DNA from: Streptococcus equinus
Lineage (GTDB): Bacteria > Bacillota > Bacilli > Lactobacillales > Streptococcaceae
NCBI RefSeq assembly: GCF_900101445.1
Contig: NZ_FNKE01000001.1
Location: 620,001-684,000, forward strand
Length of the DNA stretch: 64,000 bases
Direction of reading: 5' to 3'
The notes beneath the pieces are model-generated. The model did no database searches. It had not been told where the DNA came from and was given only the letters and a program-made list of their open reading frames with translations. The stretch's first letter is position 1, and each line of letters opens with the position of its first letter. Positions 23,240 through 32,769 of this stretch are shown in pieces. The position numbers were made by a program, and so were the translations under genes.

Positions 23240-23270
23240 ATTATACCATAAAATTATTCAGAATTTACAG
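23240..23270 (-). promoter_or_regulatory. hom-thrB promoter
   Basis: TATAAT at 23240-23245 in TGGTATAATG (extended -10) with a weak -35. The leader is about 75 nt and shows no T-box or riboswitch features that I can recognise. Confidence 0.55.
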
Positions 23271-23323
23271 AAAAATAAAGAAGTCTAAAAATCTTTCCCT
23301 AATTTAAGGTAAATTCTTTATTC

Positions 23324-23345
23324 TGTACTAAAAAAGTAGTACAAT
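23324..23345 (+). promoter_or_regulatory. Promoter of the deacetylase gene with an inverted repeat
   Basis: -10 TACAAT (23340-23345). The dyad TGTACT (23324-23329) / AGTACA (23338-23343) overlaps it and could be an operator. Confidence 0.45.
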
Positions 23346-23378
23346 AAAAGCAGATTTTTGTCTACAAGGGAGATTTTC

Positions 23379-24317
23379 ATGAAAACACGACACAAGCACG
23401 AGAAAAAAAGCAAAAAATCACTAATACTCGTCAATATTATTCTATTTTTAGCCTGTATCATAGCTGGCGCCATGCTCTTTTTCACACTAAAAGAGAGTCA
23501 CTCGATTTTATCAGCAGAAAAAACTGAACAAGTCTCATCAAAATCAAGCAAGCCATCATCGACTGCTCCTTTTACTCAAGAAAGTTCAACCAATCAAACT
23601 ACTGATAATGATGACGTTAACTGGGTTCAGCAAGATTCAGATGTTTCTCTTCCAATTCTAATGTATCACGCCATTCACGTGATGGCACCCGAAGAAGCAT
23701 CAAATGCCAACCTTATCGTTGATCCAACAACCTTTGAAAGCCACATCAAGCGCTTAGCTGATGAAGGGTATTATTTCTTGACCCCAGAAGAAGCATATAA
23801 AGTTCTAACAGAAAATGTTCTTCCAAACGGAAATGCAAAAATCATTTGGTTAACTTTTGACGATAGTTTATGGGATTTTTACGATAATGCCTACCCTATT
23901 TTGAAAAAATATGGTGCTAAAGCAACTAATAATGTGATTACCAGCACCGTTGGAAACCCTGCCAACCTTAGTCTTGACCAAATGCTTGAAATGAAAGAAC
24001 AGGGTATGTCCTTCCAAAGTCATACCTCTACTCATCCAGACTTATCTGCTAGTGATGACGACACACAAAAATCTGAAATGTCCGATGCGAAAAACTACCT
24101 TGACGACAATTTATCACAAGATACCATGACAATCGCCTATCCTGCAGGACGTTATTCTGATACCACTCTCCAACTCGCTGGTGAGCTCAACTACAAACTT
24201 GGCATCACAACCAATGAAGGAATTGCTGATAAAAATGACGGTTTATTATCATTAGATCGCATTCGAATTTTACCAGAAACAACAGCTGATAGCCTTATAG
24301 CAAGCATCAATCCATAA
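23379..24317 (+). CDS. Membrane-anchored polysaccharide deacetylase (CE4/NodB)
   Basis: 312 aa from the ATG at 23379, 7 nt after AGGGAG. An upstream in-frame TTG would place the ribosome site inside the gene. A basic N terminus and one membrane segment (about 14-37) are followed by a Ser/Thr-rich linker (about 45-85) and a NodB domain. Metal-site motifs are TFDD (Asp161, Asp162) and HTSTH (His215, His219), and AYPAGRY is near 253. It probably deacetylates peptidoglycan GlcNAc or another surface polysaccharide outside the membrane; the exact substrate is not shown. Single-gene unit. Confidence 0.9.
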   Translation: MKTRHKHEKKSKKSLILVNIILFLACIIAGAMLFFTLKESHSILSAEKTEQVSSKSSKPSSTAPFTQESSTNQTTDNDDVNWVQQDSDVSLPILMYHAIHVMAPEEASNANLIVDPTTFESHIKRLADEGYYFLTPEEAYKVLTENVLPNGNAKIIWLTFDDSLWDFYDNAYPILKKYGAKATNNVITSTVGNPANLSLDQMLEMKEQGMSFQSHTSTHPDLSASDDDTQKSEMSDAKNYLDDNLSQDTMTIAYPAGRYSDTTLQLAGELNYKLGITTNEGIADKNDGLLSLDRIRILPETTADSLIASINP

Positions 24318-24346
24318 AAAAAGAGCCTTACTAAGGCTCTTTTTAG
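24318..24346. terminator. Bidirectional terminator
   Basis: AGAGCCTTACTAAGGCTCT palindrome with A and T tracts on both sides. It serves the deacetylase (+) and the small membrane protein gene (-). Confidence 0.88.
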
Positions 24347-24356
24347 TCAATTTTCA

Positions 24357-24545
24357 CTAATAATTTGTCTTTCGAAACATTTTGATTAAACTATAAATAA
24401 TATAAGCTAAATTTCCCAAAAACAAAGCTGACCACAGATAGACAAAAACTTTTTGATGGTGCTCAATATTATAAAAAACGGCAACTAGATAAATCACCAA
24501 ATAAACCAATGACATGATTGGAAATGTTTTCTTCTTTTGCTGCAT
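24357..24545 (-). CDS. Small hypothetical membrane protein (62 aa)
   Basis: 62 aa, MQQKKKTFPI start, with two hydrophobic segments (about 9-27 and 33-54) separated by a short charged turn and ending in basic residues. GGGAGAG lies 7 nt before the ATG and a terminator follows, so it looks like a real gene. No family recognised. Confidence 0.65.
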   Translation of the reverse strand: MQQKKKTFPIMSLVYLVIYLVAVFYNIEHHQKVFVYLWSALFLGNLAYIIYSLIKMFRKTNY

Positions 24546-24664
24546 AACTTACTCTCCCTTTAACCGTCATATCATAACACAATTTGAATACGCTGTCCAT
24601 ATCGCCAATGATTTTTTAATAAGTATTTACATTATCATTGAAAGGGCTATCTCATAAATTTGAT

Positions 24665-24735
24665 ACGTTTACATTTTTGGAAAACGTTTTAGGATAAACT
24701 TCTTTTCCCCGACATCGCAAAGAGAGTGCTATAAT
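24665..24735 (+). promoter_or_regulatory. TetR gene promoter and upstream dyad
   Basis: Extended -10 TGCTATAAT (-10 at 24730-24735). Upstream, ACGTTT / AAACGT (24665-24687) forms an inverted repeat that could be a regulator site. Its distance from the -10 makes simple autorepression less likely. Confidence 0.4.
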
Positions 24736-24794
24736 AACTTTAACTAATACTCAGATCCAATTCCCCATTTTGCTCAAAAAGAAAGGATTTAATT

Positions 24795-25409
24795 ATGGTA
24801 TGTGGTAAAGTTAAGCAAATAAAGGATACAAAAGACAGGCTATTTTGTTCCCTCATCTGCCTGATGAAAGACAAAAACTACGAAGACATCAAGATTAAAG
24901 ATATTCTCGAAATCTCCCAAGTCTCAAGAAGAACCTTTTATCGTCACTTCGCTAATAAACAAGAACTCTTAAATTACTATTTTGAAAAGGTAATCGATGA
25001 GTATCTAAGAGAACGCCAAAACTTCGCTCAATCTGAAAGTTTCGAAGAAATGGTGGCTGGTTCATTAGAATTTTGGTATCATAAACGAAACGTTTTATCA
25101 ATCTTAATCAAGCACCAACATTTTGATTTTTTCTTTCACCAATTCAACCGACGTGCCAAAGAAGTCTATGACAGCATTACCCTCCCTTGGTTTGCTTACA
25201 GCGGTGATGTGACAAAAATTAATTTTGCCATGGATTTTATCATCGGTGGATACTACAATGTTTTGCGTCATTGGTTAAGCAAAGAAAATCCCGAAGGACC
25301 TGAAGTTATCGCTGGTGAAGTCAAAAAAATGATTGTAAAACTAACAGAATTTTTCAATCTTGACACTTATCAAGAAACTGATATAACTACAGAAAAACAA
25401 GAGCTCTGA
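24795..25409 (+). CDS. TetR/AcrR-family transcriptional regulator
   Basis: 204 aa. The N-terminal helix-turn-helix is clear (IKIKDILEISQVSRRTFYRHFANKQELLNYYF, about 34-65). The C-terminal ligand domain has no recognisable specificity. The ATG at 24795 follows AAAGGA. The neighbours (a deacetylase and small membrane proteins) do not reveal a target. Confidence 0.88.
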   Translation: MVCGKVKQIKDTKDRLFCSLICLMKDKNYEDIKIKDILEISQVSRRTFYRHFANKQELLNYYFEKVIDEYLRERQNFAQSESFEEMVAGSLEFWYHKRNVLSILIKHQHFDFFFHQFNRRAKEVYDSITLPWFAYSGDVTKINFAMDFIIGGYYNVLRHWLSKENPEGPEVIAGEVKKMIVKLTEFFNLDTYQETDITTEKQEL

Positions 25410-25433
25410 GAATTCCAGAGCTCTTATCTTTTT
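25399..25433 (+). terminator. Terminator of the TetR gene
   Basis: AAGAGCTCTG / CCAGAGCTCTT stem spanning the stop codon, with a T-rich tail (ATCTTTTT). Confidence 0.8.
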
Positions 25434-25440
25434 AGTAAAA

Positions 25441-25767
25441 TTAAAACACTTGATGTAACATGACTAAAATGAAAATCAATACAATCAATGATAAGATTTG
25501 AATAAATTTGATTTCACTTGCTAAAAGTATGGGATAACTTCTCAGATTAGTCTTTTTACGATACCATTTTGACCAAAAAATCCCTGCCTCTCCAAGGATA
25601 AAAGTAAGAAATGGATAAATAAAAAGATTAATTCTACTTCCTTTACCATCCACTAAGCCATTATTAAAATGAAGTGCAATTTCTTCTGGTGAGAGCAAAA
25701 CTAAGGCGATCGTTACTAGAAATGTAACACCATATAGCAATCTAACATATAACGAGAATCTCTTCAT
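25441..25767 (-). CDS. DUF1648-type small membrane protein
   Basis: 108 aa from the ATG at 25767, 7 nt after GGAG; a longer frame to 25839 runs through the promoter and is rejected. Three hydrophobic segments (about 8-25, 45-63, 82-104) and the segment PEEIALHFNNGLVDGKGSR match the DUF1648 signature (P..I..HFN..G..D..GS). Function unknown. Confidence 0.78.
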   Translation of the reverse strand: MKRFSLYVRLLYGVTFLVTIALVLLSPEEIALHFNNGLVDGKGSRINLFIYPFLTFILGEAGIFWSKWYRKKTNLRSYPILLASEIKFIQILSLIVLIFILVMLHQVF

Positions 25768-25798
25768 CTGACTTCTCCTAGCAAGTATTGTTACCCAA

Positions 25799-25827
25799 AT
25801 TTTAGTCTTCCACTTCACAATTGTCAA
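25799..25827 (-). promoter_or_regulatory. Strong promoter of the DUF1648 gene
   Basis: TTGACA (25822-25827), 17-bp spacer, TAAAAT (25799-25804), 32 nt before the chosen start codon. It supports the short start. Confidence 0.75.
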
Positions 25828-25828
25828 C

Positions 25829-25859
25829 AAAAAAACCACCAGTCAATTGACTAGTGGTT
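25829..25859 (-). terminator. Terminator of rplJ-rplL
   Basis: 13-bp stem AACCACTAGTCAA / TTGACTGGTGGTT (G-U allowed) followed by T5 in the minus direction. Confidence 0.88.
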
Positions 25860-25892
25860 CTGTTTTATTAAGCTACTTGAGTAGTTACTCTA

Positions 25893-26261
25893 TTATTTAA
25901 GAGTGATTGAAGCTCCAGCTTCTTCAAGTTTAGCTTTGATTTCTTCAGCTTCTGCAGTAGCAACGCCTTCTTTAACGTTAGCAGGTGCACCATCAACAAG
26001 AGCTTTAGCTTCTTTAAGACCAAGACCTGTAACTTCACGTACAGCTTTGATAACAGCAACTTTTTTGTCACCAGCTGAAGTCAATTCAACGTCAAATGAG
26101 TCTTTAGCAGCACCAGCGTCTGCAGCACCAGCAGCAGCTACAGCTACAGGAGCAGCTGCAGTTACACCAAATTCTTCTTCGATAGCTTTTACAAGATCGT
26201 TCAATTCAAGGATTGAAGCTTCTTTAATTTCAGCAATAATGTTTTCAATGTTCAATGCCAT
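25893..26261 (-). CDS. rplL: 50S ribosomal protein L7/L12
   Basis: 122 aa from the ATG at 26261, after GGAGG; a five-residue longer frame includes the ribosome site. The N-terminal dimerisation domain ([16 protein letters not shown]), Ala-rich hinge (about 38-52) and conserved C-terminal domain ([24 protein letters not shown]) are visible. It forms the ribosomal stalk that recruits translation factors. Confidence 0.98.
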   Translation of the reverse strand: MALNIENIIAEIKEASILELNDLVKAIEEEFGVTAAAPVAVAAAGAADAGAAKDSFDVELTSAGDKKVAVIKAVREVTGLGLKEAKALVDGAPANVKEGVATAEAEEIKAKLEEAGASITLK

Positions 26262-26329
26262 TGTAGATTCCTCCAAAAATATTAATGTTTTATTAGATAA
26301 TTGTTTGTAGCTCTAGGCTACCATACGCA

Positions 26330-26833
26330 TTAAGCAGCGTCGTCTTCTTTGTTGTCTGCAACTGCTTTGACAGCAAGTGCAACGTTGCGAACTGGCGCTT
26401 GAAGTACAGAAAGGAGCATAGAAAGAAGTCCTTCGCGGTTTGGCAATGATGCAAGAGCAGCGATTTCTTCTTTTGAAGATACAGCGCCTTCGATTGCCCC
26501 ACCTTTGATTTCAAGTGCTTCAGCATCTTTAGCAAAGTCACTAAGAACTTTTGCTGGTGCAACAACATCTTCGTTAGAAAATGCTACTGCAGATGGTCCT
26601 ACGAAAAGATCTTTCATTCCGTCAAGACCTGCTTTTTCAGCTGCACGAGTCAAAATTGAATTTTTGATAACTTTAAATTCAACACCGTTTTCGCGAAGAT
26701 TACGACGAAGAACTGTATCTTGTTCAACTGTAAGACCACGTGAATCAACAACAACGATAGATGCAGCAGCTTTCATTTTTTCAGCAACAGCATCAACTTG
26801 TTCAGCTTTTTTAGCAATAATTGCTTCACTCAT
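26330..26833 (-). CDS. rplJ: 50S ribosomal protein L10
   Basis: 167 aa. N-terminal rRNA-binding domain with [22 protein letters not shown], and a C-terminal helix that carries L7/L12 dimers ([23 protein letters not shown]). It is cotranscribed with rplL, and its leader is an L10 autoregulatory RNA. Confidence 0.98.
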   Translation of the reverse strand: MSEAIIAKKAEQVDAVAEKMKAAASIVVVDSRGLTVEQDTVLRRNLRENGVEFKVIKNSILTRAAEKAGLDGMKDLFVGPSAVAFSNEDVVAPAKVLSDFAKDAEALEIKGGAIEGAVSSKEEIAALASLPNREGLLSMLLSVLQAPVRNVALAVKAVADNKEDDAA

Positions 26834-26844
26834 TAGTTTTACCT

Positions 26845-26990
26845 CCGTTATTATTTTTGGGCTAGGTACAAAAAAATTCGCACCTAAACCTAGACACGAA
26901 AGTACAAATACGTTATTTCATCATTACGTTTTGTGCCTCGGCAGGAATATTACGAGCACAGCTCCCCTGCTGTCTTAGGTCAGTTTCATT
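26845..26990 (-). ncRNA. L10 ribosomal protein leader
   Basis: A structured leader of about 145 nt lies between the promoter and rplJ. Paired segments include TAGGTGCGAA / the GGGCTAGGTACAAA region and the GC-rich AGCAGGGGAGCTGTGCTCG / CGAGGCAC elements. Position and layout match the Firmicute L10 leader, where L10(L12)4 binds to repress its own operon. Boundaries are approximate. Confidence 0.8.
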
Positions 26991-27004
26991 ACAAAACCTT
27001 AATT

Positions 27005-27033
27005 ATTATAACTTAGATTTTTGTAGCTGTCAA
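27005..27033 (-). promoter_or_regulatory. rplJ-rplL promoter
   Basis: Perfect consensus: TTGACA (27028-27033), 17-bp spacer, TATAAT (27005-27010). Confidence 0.93.
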
Positions 27034-27208
27034 CACTTTTTTACTTTTTTTGCTTAATTTTTTTATTTTTACTCTTTTCTACTATTAAATAACACGCTAA
27101 TTGACTTTTGAATTTTTCTAACAAAACCTTAAAATCATATTATAGTATTAGTTTCAAAAATATCAAACGCTTACTAGATAAAAAAATCATATTTTCTGCG
27201 CATAATTC
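27034..27208. other. AT-rich intergenic region
   Basis: About 175 bp between the divergent rplJ and clpL promoters. I see no ORF, hairpin or recognisable operator here. Confidence 0.5.
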
Positions 27209-27238
27209 TTTGACTTTTACTGACCAAAGGTGTATTAT
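27209..27238 (+). promoter_or_regulatory. clpL promoter with CtsR-type operator
   Basis: -35 TTGACT (27210-27215), 17-bp spacer, -10 TATTAT (27233-27238). TTTGACTTTTACTGACC (27209-27225) is a CtsR direct-repeat site with one perfect and one imperfect heptad. It covers the -35. A lone TTTGACC occurs again in the ~150-nt leader. Confidence 0.78.
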
Positions 27239-27397
27239 ATCCTCAGAAGGTGATTGATAGGAACAATTGATAAATCTCTTTAAATACGACCTCTCTACTC
27301 CGATATGTAAAGACTAAAGGGATTTGACCTTCAATCTTCCAAATCATAGCATAATATCATTTGGAATTATTTTAAGAATGAAAAGAGGTAATTATAC

Positions 27398-29506
27398 ATG
27401 GCAAACAATCAATTTTACGGAAGAGATCCTTTTGGAAATATGGATGATATCTTCAACCAATTAATGGGAAACATGGGAGGATACAATTCAGAAAATAAAC
27501 GTTACCTAATCAATGGTCGCGAAGTAACTCCTGAAGAATTTGCTCAATACCGTCAAACTGGTAAACTCCCAGGAAATGCTGATTATCAAGAAGGCGCTCC
27601 TACTTCTGCACCTAAAGAAGATGGTATCTTGGCTAAACTTGGAACAAACTTAACTGAACGTGCTCGTAACAACGAACTCGATCCCGTTATTGGACGTAAC
27701 AAGGAAATTCAAGAAACAGCTGAAATCTTGTCTCGTCGTACAAAGAACAACCCAGTTCTTGTCGGGGATGCTGGTGTTGGTAAAACAGCTGTCGTTGAAG
27801 GATTAGCTCAAGCCATTGTTAACGGTGATGTGCCTGCTGCTATCAAGAACAAAGAAATCATCTCAATTGATATTTCAGGCCTTGAAGCTGGTACACAATA
27901 CCGTGGTGCTTTCGAAGAAAACATCCAAAACATGATTAAAGAAGTCAAAGACGCTGGTAATATCATCCTCTTCTTTGATGAAATTCATCAAATTCTTGGA
28001 GCTGGTTCAACTGGTGGTGACTCTGGTTCTAAAGGTCTAGCGGATATTCTTAAACCTGCTCTCTCTCGTGGTGAATTGACTGTTATTGGTGCGACTACGC
28101 AAGACGAATACCGCAATACCATTTTGAAAAATGCTGCGCTCGCTCGTCGTTTCAACGAAGTTAAAGTTAACGCTCCTTCTGCTCAAGACAGCTTTAACAT
28201 CTTGATGGGTATTCGTGATTTGTACGAAAAACACCACAATGTTATCCTTCCAGATAACGTTTTGAAAGCTGCCGTTGACTTTTCAATCCAATACATTCCA
28301 CAACGTAGTTTACCAGATAAAGCAATTGACTTAATCGATATGACTGCTGCTCACCTAGCTGCACAACATCCTGTAACTGATGTTAAATCTCTTGAAAAAG
28401 AAATTGCAGAACAAAAAGAAAAACAAGAAGCTGCTGCCGCTAAAGAAGATTACGAAGCAGCTCTTAATGCCAAAGTGCGTATCGAAGAATTGCAAAAACA
28501 AATCGATAATCACACTGAAGACAAGAAAGTTACTGCTACCGTTAATGACGTTGCTGAATCCGTTGAACGTCTAACTGGTGTGCCTGTTTCAAACATGGGC
28601 GCAAGCGACATCGAACGTTTGAAAGAATTGGCTAGTCGTTTGAAAGGTAAAGTCATTGGTCAAGACGAAGCTGTAGATGCTGTTGCTCGTGCTATTCGCC
28701 GTAACCGTGCTGGTTTTGATGAAGGAAACCGACCAATTGGTAGCTTCCTCTTCGTAGGTCCTACTGGTGTTGGTAAGACAGAACTTGCTAAACAATTGGC
28801 TCTTGATATGTTTGGTTCAAAAGATGCAATCATCCGTCTAGACATGTCTGAGTACTCTGACCGCACAGCCGTTTCTAAGTTGATTGGTACAACAGCAGGT
28901 TATGTTGGTTACGATGACAACAATAACACACTTACTGAACGTGTTCGTCGTAATCCTTACTCAATCGTTCTTCTTGATGAAATTGAAAAAGCTGACCCAC
29001 AAGTTATCACACTTCTTCTTCAAGTTTTGGACGATGGTCGTTTGACTGACGGTCAAGGTAATACAATTAACTTCAAGAACACTGTTATCATTGCTACATC
29101 TAACGCTGGCTTTGGTAATGAAGCCTTGACTGGTCAAGAAGACAAAGACATGAAGATTATGGATCGTATCGCTCCTTACTTCCGTCCTGAATTCCTTAAC
29201 CGTTTCAACGGTATCATCGAATTCTCTCACTTGACTAAGGATGACTTGAACGAAATCGTTGACTTGATGCTAGCTGAAGTTAGCAAGACTATCGCTAAGA
29301 AAGGTATTGATTTGGTTGTCAGCGATGATGCTAAACAACACCTTATCGAAGAAGGTTACGATGAAGCTATGGGTGTTCGACCACTCCGCCGTGTTATCGA
29401 ACAAGAAATTCGCGATAAAATCACTGATTTTTACCTTGATCACACAGATGTTAAACACCTTAAAGCTGATATGGTTGACGGAGAACTCGTTATCAGCGAA
29501 AAATAA
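27398..29506 (+). CDS. clpL: ATP-dependent Clp protease-type ATPase ClpL (HSP100)
   Basis: 702 aa, typical of ClpL. The short N terminus ending [24 protein letters not shown] replaces the usual Clp N domain. AAA-1 has Walker [10 protein letters not shown] (about 124) and Walker B LFFDEIH. A short middle coiled coil (about 327-375) contains [19 protein letters not shown]-2 has Walker [10 protein letters not shown] (about 450) and Walker B LLDEIEK. I see no ClpP-binding IGF-type loop, so it probably acts as a ClpP-independent chaperone in heat and other stresses. CtsR control is predicted from the promoter. Confidence 0.95.
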   Translation: MANNQFYGRDPFGNMDDIFNQLMGNMGGYNSENKRYLINGREVTPEEFAQYRQTGKLPGNADYQEGAPTSAPKEDGILAKLGTNLTERARNNELDPVIGRNKEIQETAEILSRRTKNNPVLVGDAGVGKTAVVEGLAQAIVNGDVPAAIKNKEIISIDISGLEAGTQYRGAFEENIQNMIKEVKDAGNIILFFDEIHQILGAGSTGGDSGSKGLADILKPALSRGELTVIGATTQDEYRNTILKNAALARRFNEVKVNAPSAQDSFNILMGIRDLYEKHHNVILPDNVLKAAVDFSIQYIPQRSLPDKAIDLIDMTAAHLAAQHPVTDVKSLEKEIAEQKEKQEAAAAKEDYEAALNAKVRIEELQKQIDNHTEDKKVTATVNDVAESVERLTGVPVSNMGASDIERLKELASRLKGKVIGQDEAVDAVARAIRRNRAGFDEGNRPIGSFLFVGPTGVGKTELAKQLALDMFGSKDAIIRLDMSEYSDRTAVSKLIGTTAGYVGYDDNNNTLTERVRRNPYSIVLLDEIEKADPQVITLLLQVLDDGRLTDGQGNTINFKNTVIIATSNAGFGNEALTGQEDKDMKIMDRIAPYFRPEFLNRFNGIIEFSHLTKDDLNEIVDLMLAEVSKTIAKKGIDLVVSDDAKQHLIEEGYDEAMGVRPLRRVIEQEIRDKITDFYLDHTDVKHLKADMVDGELVISEK

Positions 29507-29551
29507 GCCTATCAAGGCACTCCAGTTTCTAAGCACTCCTAATCTCTTAAA

Positions 29552-29586
29552 AGCTCAACCCAACTTGTTACGGGTTGGGCTTTTTC
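29552..29586 (+). terminator. Terminator of clpL
   Basis: GCTCAACCC / GGGTTGGGC stem with an AACTTGTTAC loop and a T5 tail. Confidence 0.88.
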
Positions 29587-29692
29587 TAGCATAATATAGG
29601 ACAAGTATGATTTTTCTAAAAAATCCTCTAGTACCTTATCTTATAAAATGTTACAATATGACTGTTGACTCTATTAGAAAGAAGGACATGGT

Positions 29693-30379
29693 GTGAATGA
29701 TTTAGAATACATGCCTCAGAACAGTCGTTTTGAAGCTGTTTTACTCGGATTTTTAGGTGGAGCCCTAGACGTCTATTGCCAAATTCAATTTGACACACTT
29801 GTTGCCACCCAAACCGGAAATATTCTTTTTCTTATCGCTGATATCAGTCATAGTTCACTTCATCAGACACTTATCCGCTTGTACTCAGTCTTATTCTTTT
29901 CACTCGGATTTATGTTTGGATTGCGTGTACGTGCCAAAGCCAAAACAGCCTTTTGGCGTGCCTATGCTATTTTGCCTTTATTAGTTGTAACGATTGCTTT
30001 GCCACTATTACCTGAGAATCGTTTACTTTGGGTTATTCTTTTAGCACTTGGTACTGGTTTACTAACTTTGACATTCTCTGGTAGCCAGATTGAATCGCAC
30101 GCTTATTCTATTTTGATGACTTCAGGAAATTACCGTAAAATGATTACAGCATGGCACAATTACTTAACTGTTGAAGAAAAAACAGCAAAAATGAAACGAC
30201 AAGCTGTGAACTACTCTTTGGTCGTTGTTAGCTTTATCATCGGTGCTATCTTTGTCGCGATTGTCCACCATTTCATTCAAGTAAGAACAATCTGGGTAGT
30301 ATCGCTAACCTTAGCTGCTATCGTTTATCATTACACAAGCGTGGTTATCCGCTACCGTCTTCAAGAAACAAATCTATAA
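29693..30379 (+). CDS. YoaK/DUF1275 family membrane protein
   Basis: 228 aa, GTG start at 29693 after AAGGA. Six predicted helices. FEAVLLGFLGGALDVYCQIQFDTLVATQTGNILFL fits the DUF1275 signature (GG.DA....G.....TGN), with Asp and the TGN motif kept. Function unknown; the family is proposed to be transporter-like. Single-gene unit ending at a shared terminator. Confidence 0.85.
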   Translation: MNDLEYMPQNSRFEAVLLGFLGGALDVYCQIQFDTLVATQTGNILFLIADISHSSLHQTLIRLYSVLFFSLGFMFGLRVRAKAKTAFWRAYAILPLLVVTIALPLLPENRLLWVILLALGTGLLTLTFSGSQIESHAYSILMTSGNYRKMITAWHNYLTVEEKTAKMKRQAVNYSLVVVSFIIGAIFVAIVHHFIQVRTIWVVSLTLAAIVYHYTSVVIRYRLQETNL

Positions 30380-30381
30380 TC

Positions 30382-30416
30382 AAAAAAACGTTTGGAAAAT
30401 CCAAACGTTTTTATTT
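30382..30416. terminator. Bidirectional terminator
   Basis: AAAACGTTTGGAAAATCCAAACGTTTT palindrome between the convergent DUF1275 and mmuM genes. It slightly overlaps the mmuM stop. Confidence 0.88.
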
Positions 30417-31355
30417 TAATTTATCAGCCAATAATTTAATGTCTTCTGGACGAGTTCGGCAACAGCCACCAACAATCTTAGCACCGAGTTTGTGCCAAAC
30501 TTGACTATTTTCACACAGAGTGTGTGAATTGTCTGGTAATGATTTCCAAGTCTGTGTTACTCCGTCATAGATTTCACCAGAATTTGGATAAGTTACCAAA
30601 GGCTTTTGAGAAATTGTACGACTAGCTTTCAACAAATCTGAAATAATCGCTGGACGGCTACAATTAATCCCAAAAGCAAGGATTTGTTTGCTGCTGTCAC
30701 AGAGTTTTGCAACCTCAGTCATTGGTGTTCCATCAGAAATGCTCTGACTATCTTGTGCCGTAAAGGACATGTAAGCTTCCGTATCAGGAAAGTCATCAGC
30801 CAGCAATTCAACCAAGGCTGTAGCTTCAGTCATATTAGGAATCGTTTCAATGGCTAGAAGATCACTTCCTGCCGCTAGCAAAGTCTGAATACGTGAACGA
30901 TGAAAATCTTTGAAAGCTTCTTTTGACAACTGATAATCCCCAGTATACTCAGAACCATCTGCCAAGTAGGCTGCATAAGGTCCAACATCACCAGCAATCA
31001 ATGGATAGACACGATTTTTCTTCTCATCATCTGACAAAGATTGCCAAAAATTTTGGCGAGCATTTTTAGCCAATTCAACTGTCAAGGCAATAATATCAAG
31101 TGCCTCTTTCTCTGACAAACCATAATCTTCTAGCCCTTGAACTGTTGCTTGATAACTTGATGTTGTCACAATATCAGCACCCGAACGAAGATAATCTTCA
31201 TGTAGCTCTTGAATAATTTGCGGATTTTCTAGCAAATATTTTGCTGACCACAACTTTCCTGACACATCATAACCACGATTTTCTAACTCTGTCCCCAATG
31301 CGCCATCCAAGATAAGATAATCAGTTGATTCTAGTAATTCTTTAAGTTTTCCCAT
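30411..31355 (-). CDS. mmuM: Homocysteine S-methyltransferase
   Basis: 314 aa from the ATG at 31355 (AAGGGATG ribosome site); an ORF 39 codons longer overlaps mmuP and is rejected. It transfers a methyl group from S-methylmethionine (or SAM) to homocysteine, giving methionine. The zinc site is visible: Cys in GINCSRP and the Cys pair in VGGCCRTRP. DGALGTELENRG opens the barrel. It lies 10 nt after mmuP. Confidence 0.93.
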   Translation of the reverse strand: MGKLKELLESTDYLILDGALGTELENRGYDVSGKLWSAKYLLENPQIIQELHEDYLRSGADIVTTSSYQATVQGLEDYGLSEKEALDIIALTVELAKNARQNFWQSLSDDEKKNRVYPLIAGDVGPYAAYLADGSEYTGDYQLSKEAFKDFHRSRIQTLLAAGSDLLAIETIPNMTEATALVELLADDFPDTEAYMSFTAQDSQSISDGTPMTEVAKLCDSSKQILAFGINCSRPAIISDLLKASRTISQKPLVTYPNSGEIYDGVTQTWKSLPDNSHTLCENSQVWHKLGAKIVGGCCRTRPEDIKLLADKLK

Positions 31356-31365
31356 AACATCCCTT

Positions 31366-32742
31366 CTACCATTTTTTATAACGTAAATAGTGATACACAT
31401 AACACAAAGCAATAAACGGAAGTCCAAAATACAGACCTGCTCTTTGCGATGCATCCCAAGCAATTCCGACAATAGAAATTAACAACAGCACAATTGTAAA
31501 GTAAGGCAATACTGGCGTCATTGGCGTTTTGTACGACAACTCATCTAAAGAATGATTTTTCAAAAAGTTCTTTCGAAAATTAATCTGCGCAAGAGGAATT
31601 GATAGCCAAACGACAACCACAGCAAAACCAGCAATGGATACCAAAGCAAGATAAACCGTATCGGCTGCGTAAATACTTGAAAATAGAGCTAGCACTGCAC
31701 CAATCATTGATAACAAGAGAGCACGCATTGGCACGCCGTGCTCATTGATTTTAACAATTTTTTTCGATAGCATGCCTTCATTGGCTAGTGACCACAGCAT
31801 ACGACTTGAAGCATAAAGTCCGGAATTTCCAGCTGATAAAATAGCTGTTAGGATAACAAAATTCATCATGTCAGCCGCAAATGGAATTCCCATTTTATCA
31901 AAGACATCAACAAACGGTGCCGTTGACACTCCTGCTTCTTTCATTGGCAAAAGTGATGCCAAGACGAGAATGGTCAAGACAAAGAAAATGACCAAACGTC
32001 CGATAGTTGTCTTAATCGCCTTTGGCACAGCCTCTTTTGGATTGTCAGTCTCACCAGCAGCAATCCCGATGAGTTCAGTTCCAGAGAAAGCATAGTTAAC
32101 CGCCAACATCACTGAAACCAGAGCAGCAAAACCTTTCGGAAAGGCTCCATTAGCAGTTAGATTGGTAAATAAAATCGACTTATGTTGACCTTCAAAGCTC
32201 ACTAGACCAAGCATAGCACCAAGCCCCAACACGATAAAGATAATAATAGCAATCACTTTAATCGAAGCAAAGAAAGACTCAGCTTCCGCAAAGCTGCGAA
32301 CACTCAGTGCATTGATGGCAAAGATAACCAAAGCAAAAAACGTTGCAAAAATCCAGGTTGGCACGCCTGGGAACCAACGTCCCATAAGCATTGCTGCTCC
32401 TAAAAATTCTGTTCCAAGAGCCACCGTCCAACAAATCCAGTAAAGCCAAGCTACTGTAAAGCCTGTTCCTGGGCTAATAAACCGTGTCGCATAAGTGTGA
32501 AATGATCCAGTAACTGGCATAGCAACAGCTAGTTCACCCAAGGATAACATGACTAGATAAACAACGACGGCACCAACCAGATAAGACAAAACAGCTCCTA
32601 AAGGACCTGCTTGAGCAATCGTGTAACCAGAACTTAAAAACAAACCTGTCCCAATAACGCCACCCAAAGACAACATAAACAAATGCCTGCTTGTCATCTT
32701 ACGCTGGAATTGACCTTCATTTTCAAAATTATGATTTTCCAT
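31366..32742 (-). CDS. mmuP: S-methylmethionine / amino-acid permease (APC family)
   Basis: 458 aa with 12 predicted helices. SLGGVIGTGLFLSSG in helix 1 and GTELIGIAAGETDNP near residue 225 are APC-family signatures. The operon with mmuM identifies S-methylmethionine as the likely substrate. A Met-box-like site lies upstream. Confidence 0.88.
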   Translation of the reverse strand: MENHNFENEGQFQRKMTSRHLFMLSLGGVIGTGLFLSSGYTIAQAGPLGAVLSYLVGAVVVYLVMLSLGELAVAMPVTGSFHTYATRFISPGTGFTVAWLYWICWTVALGTEFLGAAMLMGRWFPGVPTWIFATFFALVIFAINALSVRSFAEAESFFASIKVIAIIIFIVLGLGAMLGLVSFEGQHKSILFTNLTANGAFPKGFAALVSVMLAVNYAFSGTELIGIAAGETDNPKEAVPKAIKTTIGRLVIFFVLTILVLASLLPMKEAGVSTAPFVDVFDKMGIPFAADMMNFVILTAILSAGNSGLYASSRMLWSLANEGMLSKKIVKINEHGVPMRALLLSMIGAVLALFSSIYAADTVYLALVSIAGFAVVVVWLSIPLAQINFRKNFLKNHSLDELSYKTPMTPVLPYFTIVLLLISIVGIAWDASQRAGLYFGLPFIALCYVYHYLRYKKW

Positions 32743-32769
32743 ATAAGCCTCTCAATCCGTAATATATCT

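Noticed and set aside
23221..23290. CodY box upstream of hom
   Set aside because: The best alignment matches only about 10 of 15 consensus positions.
24661..24690. cre site in TTTGGAAAACGTTTTAGG upstream of the TetR gene
   Set aside because: The spacing between TG and CG is one base too long for the consensus. Only the inverted repeat is kept as a possible operator.
25441..25839. 132-aa version of the DUF1648 protein
   Set aside because: The extra 24 residues are encoded across a perfect-spacing promoter (TTGACA, TAAAAT). The ATG at 25767 has the ribosome site.
26505..26978. 157-aa plus-strand ORF antisense to rplJ and the L10 leader
   Set aside because: Low-complexity Ser/Ala/Thr translation typical of the opposite strand of a ribosomal gene.
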